Made by a program: the position numbers and the translations under genes | Origin: Dioscorea cayenensis subsp. rotundata | Taxonomy: Eukaryota; Streptophyta; Magnoliopsida; Dioscoreales; Dioscoreaceae | Assembly (NCBI RefSeq): GCF_009730915.1 | Contig: NC_052479.1 | Coordinates: 2,418,001 to 2,482,000, forward strand | Reading direction: 5' to 3' | Length of the DNA: 64,000 bases | In this document: one piece after another, positions 59,814 through 64,000 of the stretch | Layout of the letters: each line of letters opens with the position of its first letter | Numbering within the stretch: position 1 is the first letter of the stretch | Notes under the pieces: generated by a model | What the model was told of the DNA's origin: nothing | Databases searched by the model: none | What the model saw: the letters and a program-made list of their open reading frames with translations, nothing else

Positions 59814-62800
59814 ATGAACGATGCCGACGTCTCTCGCCAGATCCAGCAGATGGTCCGTTTCATCCGCCAGGAGGCCGAGGAGAAAGCCAACGAGATCTCC
59901 GTCTCCGCTGAAGAGGTTTTTAGTTCTTTATTTTTTACTTTAATTTTTGTGAAAAAAAAAATTTTAATCGATTACAGTGATTTTGCAGAGCCATCTGTTG
60001 TTTTGTTCCTTTTTGTTTAATGTTCTTCAATTTTTTTTTCTTGGTTTTATTGAGTTCAGTGAATGAATTTGAAGGTTGTATGGATAGTGTTTCTATATGA
60101 TTTTACTTTGTGTATGACTGAAATGTCACAAAAATTCAGTTTTCTTTTCTTTTTTTTAAAAAAAAAAACATTTTTTTTTTTTATGGCGATCAAATGGTTT
60201 AGATTTTGAGGTGATGTAAGAAAGTTGGGAGCTGTTACGTTTGCTTGGGTTATTCATGAAAACTGAACCAATTTTGATACCTTAATGATTAGGGTTTTGA
60301 GCTACAAATCTTTTGCTTATGCTTGTTAGGGTATGGCATAAGTTGAAGTTTTTCTTGGCTCATTTAATACGTTATCATAGTTAGTTATTTCTTAGATGCA
60401 ATCCGAACAATCTGAAAATTAAAAGAAAGAAAACTTTGAATTCATAATGCATCTAGCAACCCAAAAGAGCAGTCTTTCTCTTGATTACAATAGAGGCAGA
60501 GAAGGATTAAGGTTTTCAATCTAACCTAAAAAATGTTATTACCTTTATGCAGTAAGCTGGAGTGACATCCTAAGAAATGATGAGCTAGGAATATCCCAAG
60601 ATTGATTAACATATAATCTCACTCTAACCAATTTATGCACTATTTGTAATTTTAGAAGAATGCTTTGAATATAATTTGCAGCATAAGAAGCTTAAAATTC
60701 TGTTTTTTTTTTACCAATTGTCATGGTGAATCCCTTTCGTTGAACCTGCAATCTCCTTCTTATTAATGTATACGGCTTTAGTCGGATTTAATTACTTAAG
60801 AATGATTTATTAGTATATGCTTTTATTCTTGTAGGAATTTAACATAGAAAAATTGCAACTTGTTGAAGCTGAGAAGAGAAAGATTCGCCAAGAGTATGAG
60901 AGGAAGGAAAAGCAAGTGGAAGTCCGTCGGAAAATGTGAGCACACCCTTCTGTCACTATCATTAATGTTTCATTCCTTAAAGTTTTAGACATGCTAAGAG
61001 GAGCATTTTAGAAAACGTACCAATGCACATATTATGTGTTTTTGATGATGACAATGGCATGGGATTACGTACTTAGAATGTCATTTCCTACTTGATATTG
61101 AGAATCTGTCTCTGAGGAGAGTCACTTCTGTTGTTTTTTGATGAATTCTCCATGTGCTTCATTATAGCGATAGCTTTCCAGTGAATTTTTACATAGAAAC
61201 TTCCACTACCATCTACCTAACAACAATTGATTAAACAGATATTGATAAAAACACCTAAACTCTCCAAGTCTTTTCTCTCTCGTTTCTATCTTCGTCTTCT
61301 TCTTCATCTTCATTTTTCTTTTCTTTTTCTTTTTTCTTTTTTTGTTTTTTTTTTGGGGTGGTGTGGGAACTTTGCTTCAGGACACATTAAACGGTAACCT
61401 TCAGTCCCAGAATTGGCACCCTTTTAAAAGAAGCTCCTCCAGTTTGTTAAATTTAATTGTTAAATTTGTCAATAAACATCTAGTACATTATTAATGCATT
61501 ATTCAGTAGTTTAAAATGACTAGCCTTCCTCCTATTCGGTTAAATAAGCATTTTCTTTCGGAAGAGCATGGGGTGTGTGTGTGGGGTTGGGTGGGTTGGT
61601 GGTGGATACCTTTTATTGCTTTTCGCATTGAGCATCTTGTAATTATGATATATTCTTGATATTAAACTATTTACTTATTTAACACTTTGGTTGTGCCATT
61701 GTAGTGAATATTCAATGCAGTTAAATGCATCACGCATTAAAGTTTTGCAAGCCCAAGATGACTTTGTGAATTCAATGAAAGAATCTGCTAGTAAGGAGCT
61801 TTTACGTGTCTCTGAAAATGCCAAGTCATATAAACAGCTTCTGAAAGACCTCATTGTGCAGGTGCGATTCACATTACTTGTTTAAAACAGGAAAAAATTG
61901 TGCCCTACTTTGCGATTAAATTTCTATATTAGCTACTGTGAGGCTTGTGTTCTTCATGAAAAAAGGAATGATTATAAAGTTAAATACAAATGTGAATAAA
62001 AACAATATCTAGTAAATTGAAGCCACCTGAACATTAATTTCATGATGTCAAAATAAGGATACAGTAGTGTGAACAATATAATGTTGCCCTAATGTCATAA
62101 TATATGGTTCCTGTTTTAATTTCGTGTGTGTAAATTTTTTTTGAACGAAATTGATGAAAAGAAGTGAGATTTTGAGTTAGTCTAAAATTTTTTAGTATGT
62201 TAGGGGTAACTGATGAAATTTATTTTCTCCCCTCATTTCATTCAACCTTGCTTCTGTTTCCTCATGGCAAATATGGAATTGATGACTATACATTTATGAC
62301 CTTTCCAGAGTTTACTGCGCCTGAAAGAGCCATCAGTTTTATTGCGGTGCAGAGAGTGTGACCGTAAGTTGGTTGAGTCTGTCTTAGAGGAAGCAAAGCA
62401 ACAATATGCAGAGAAAGCAGAGGTTCATCCTCCTAAAGTTACTATTGATGGCAAAGTATACCTTCCACCACCTCCAACTAAGCCTGAGGCTCATGGTCTC
62501 TTCTGGTAATGTCTTAATGAGTTTGCCATATTTCCATTTGATTAAATTATTGGTCTGATAAACATGGACGAAAATAGCATCATTGTACCTTTTACTACTA
62601 CAAAACCGTACATGAGTTCTCGGCTTCATATAACTCCTCTATAGTTACAAACTTACAAATAAATGTAATGCCTGTCAGTATTATCAACATCTTTGTAGAT
62701 AAATTGATGCGTTTTCCCCCACATGACTTATATTTTTTACTTGATTGTTGATTTTTAAAATGTTTTTTTCTTGATTATTTAACTTGTATAAATCGGTTAT

Positions 62801-63635
62801 AAGCTAAGCACTCATTCTATGATAGTTTATTTAGAAATATAAGCTTGTGTGCCTAAATGATGATAAGATGAAAGATATATCAAAACCTTTTTTTGAGTGT
62901 GTGAATATTATGATTTTCATCTTTAACTCGCAGCGTATGTGCTTTATGGCAGGTCTTAACTATAAAGCAAGCAGTATATTACCTATGTTCGAGTCAAACT
63001 AAAAGTTTAAGCTGATAGGATGAGAGACTCAGACTTATATTTATTAAAACTAAATCTAATATGGGAATATTAGTCGCCCAAACTAATTAATGAAGTTTTC
63101 ATACTATGTTGATGCAACTCAAACAAAGCCTTAAGCTAGGCATATATTTGAACCTTAATTGTGGTCCATTTTTTACTTGAGAAGTCCTCATAGTTTATGC
63201 AACTCTCTCAGTATGGTTGGATCTTGAAAGAGGCCTTCTGTCTTGGTCACTCTATCATAGTGATCATAAATGCACATATCTCATGGTCAAATATATATAT
63301 ATATATATATATAACTGCATCATATATTAAACTTCGAGGTCCTTTTCTATATTGGAGCTCGAGCATAACCACGTGAATTTTATTCCAGAAATGTTATGAT
63401 TTAGAGATTTCATATAGCCCTATATAATTATTTAGGTTATATTTGGTTCTATTTAATCTAGCTTAATGTGGGATGTATTTTTACAACTTTATCCATTATA
63501 TGCCTAAAATGATATAATTATTTTTGGTTTGCCAGTTCTGGAGGTGTTGTATTGGCTTCACAAGATGGGAAAATTGTTTTGGAGAATACACTTGATGCCA
63601 GACTTGAAGTTTTATTCAGACAGAAGTTGCCTGAG
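59814..63635 (+). CDS. VHA-E: V-type H+-ATPase subunit E, lacking the last exon
   Basis: Five exons, 59814-59915, 60835-60935, 61705-61861, 62309-62505 and 63536-63635, splice in frame to 219 residues. The last donor GTATGT leads into an intron that runs past 64000. The missing exon should add only about ten residues, judging from the family's usual length. Motifs: MNDADVSRQIQQMVRFIRQEAEEKANEI N-terminal helix (in part), then the long charged helix EAEKRKIRQEYERKEKQVEV, NASRIKVLQAQDDFV, and the C-terminal globular part LKEPSVLLRCRECD, GGVVLASQDGKI and LDARLEVLFRQKLPE. Role: part of the peripheral stalk linking V1 to V0 in the vacuolar and endomembrane proton pump. Start is the first Met after a pyrimidine-rich leader. 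No damage seen. Confidence 0.95.
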
Positions 63636-64000
63636 GTATGTCATGCATGCTTCATTTTGTAAGGTTGCATAGTTTCTGCATATTTTTAAAGTCTAACATG
63701 CGCTATAAACTAATGATAGAAAGTCTTTAGAAGATGTGATGCTGTTGAAACAGAGTAGTAAACATGCTAAAATTTCGTCAGGCTGAATTATTTTTTTATT
63801 TTTTTGAGACATTACTTGTGTGCCCCTATAAAAGCAGGTAATTGATTATATGCTTGTATGTTCCCAACAAACACAGCTATTAGCCTGTATAACTTAAAAT
63901 TTCTATAAAAGGACAAATTATTCCTCGATCCTTGTATTCTCTCTCTTCACAAGATGGATGAAGAGAATAGATTGAGTGGTAATTTGGTTATTATTTTTTT

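Overview
The window is nuclear DNA of a flowering plant. It has intron-rich genes with GT-AG introns, AT-rich intergenic DNA full of microsatellites, and plant-specific families: a plastid cysteine desulfurase, a cytokinin response factor, an NHL/LEA-2 protein, a class I formin, an LRR-III receptor kinase and an NPH3/RPT2-like protein. GC-rich, Ser/Ala/Pro-rich coding stretches in the CRF and in NPH3 exon 4, set in AT-rich introns, would suit a non-grass monocot. That is only a guess and the species cannot be told from the sequence.

Host genes, left to right: the 3' part of plastid cysteine desulfurase NFS2 (+, 373-5747); an intronless AP2/ERF group VI (CRF) factor (-, 10511-11398); an NHL/LEA-2 membrane protein (+, 15291-17166); a class I formin (+, 28055-30861); an LRR receptor-like kinase with a degenerate catalytic core (-, 31123-33706), convergent with the formin; a BTB-NPH3 protein (-, 39318-44364); and V-ATPase subunit E (+, 59814-63635), whose last exon lies beyond the window. 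They look like ordinary independent plant genes.

Most of the unusual content is mobile DNA. Two related Mutator-like elements (MULEs) can be bounded by target-site duplications. MULE-1 (20160-26392) is flanked by an exact 9-bp duplication, and MULE-2 (49141-55787) by a 9-bp duplication with one mismatch. Both begin with the same 11 bases and share one layout: a mudrA-type transposase on + and, converging on it, a second gene on - that resembles the plant mobile domain (PMD). In MULE-1 the second gene continues into a Ulp1/C48 SUMO-protease-like domain (Kaonashi-like). In MULE-2 that domain is missing. MULE-1 has instead lost the transposase core. Noncoding parts of MULE-1 carry dense roughly 20-22 bp repeats of a CGTTTAA-type motif whose orientation follows each gene's transcription and flips between the two genes.

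Other mobile DNA: a hAT element built from GGTTCCGGTTC repeats with a perfect 8-bp duplication (26958-27377), a Tourist-like MITE with an internal 18-bp perfect hairpin (18133-18494), a SINE with a 19-bp target-site duplication (46400-46616), further SINE-like remnants, an L1-type LINE endonuclease fragment abutting a second hAT-like element (36930-38103), and several local duplications and hairpins. No rRNA, functional tRNA, CRISPR array or organellar insertion was recognised.
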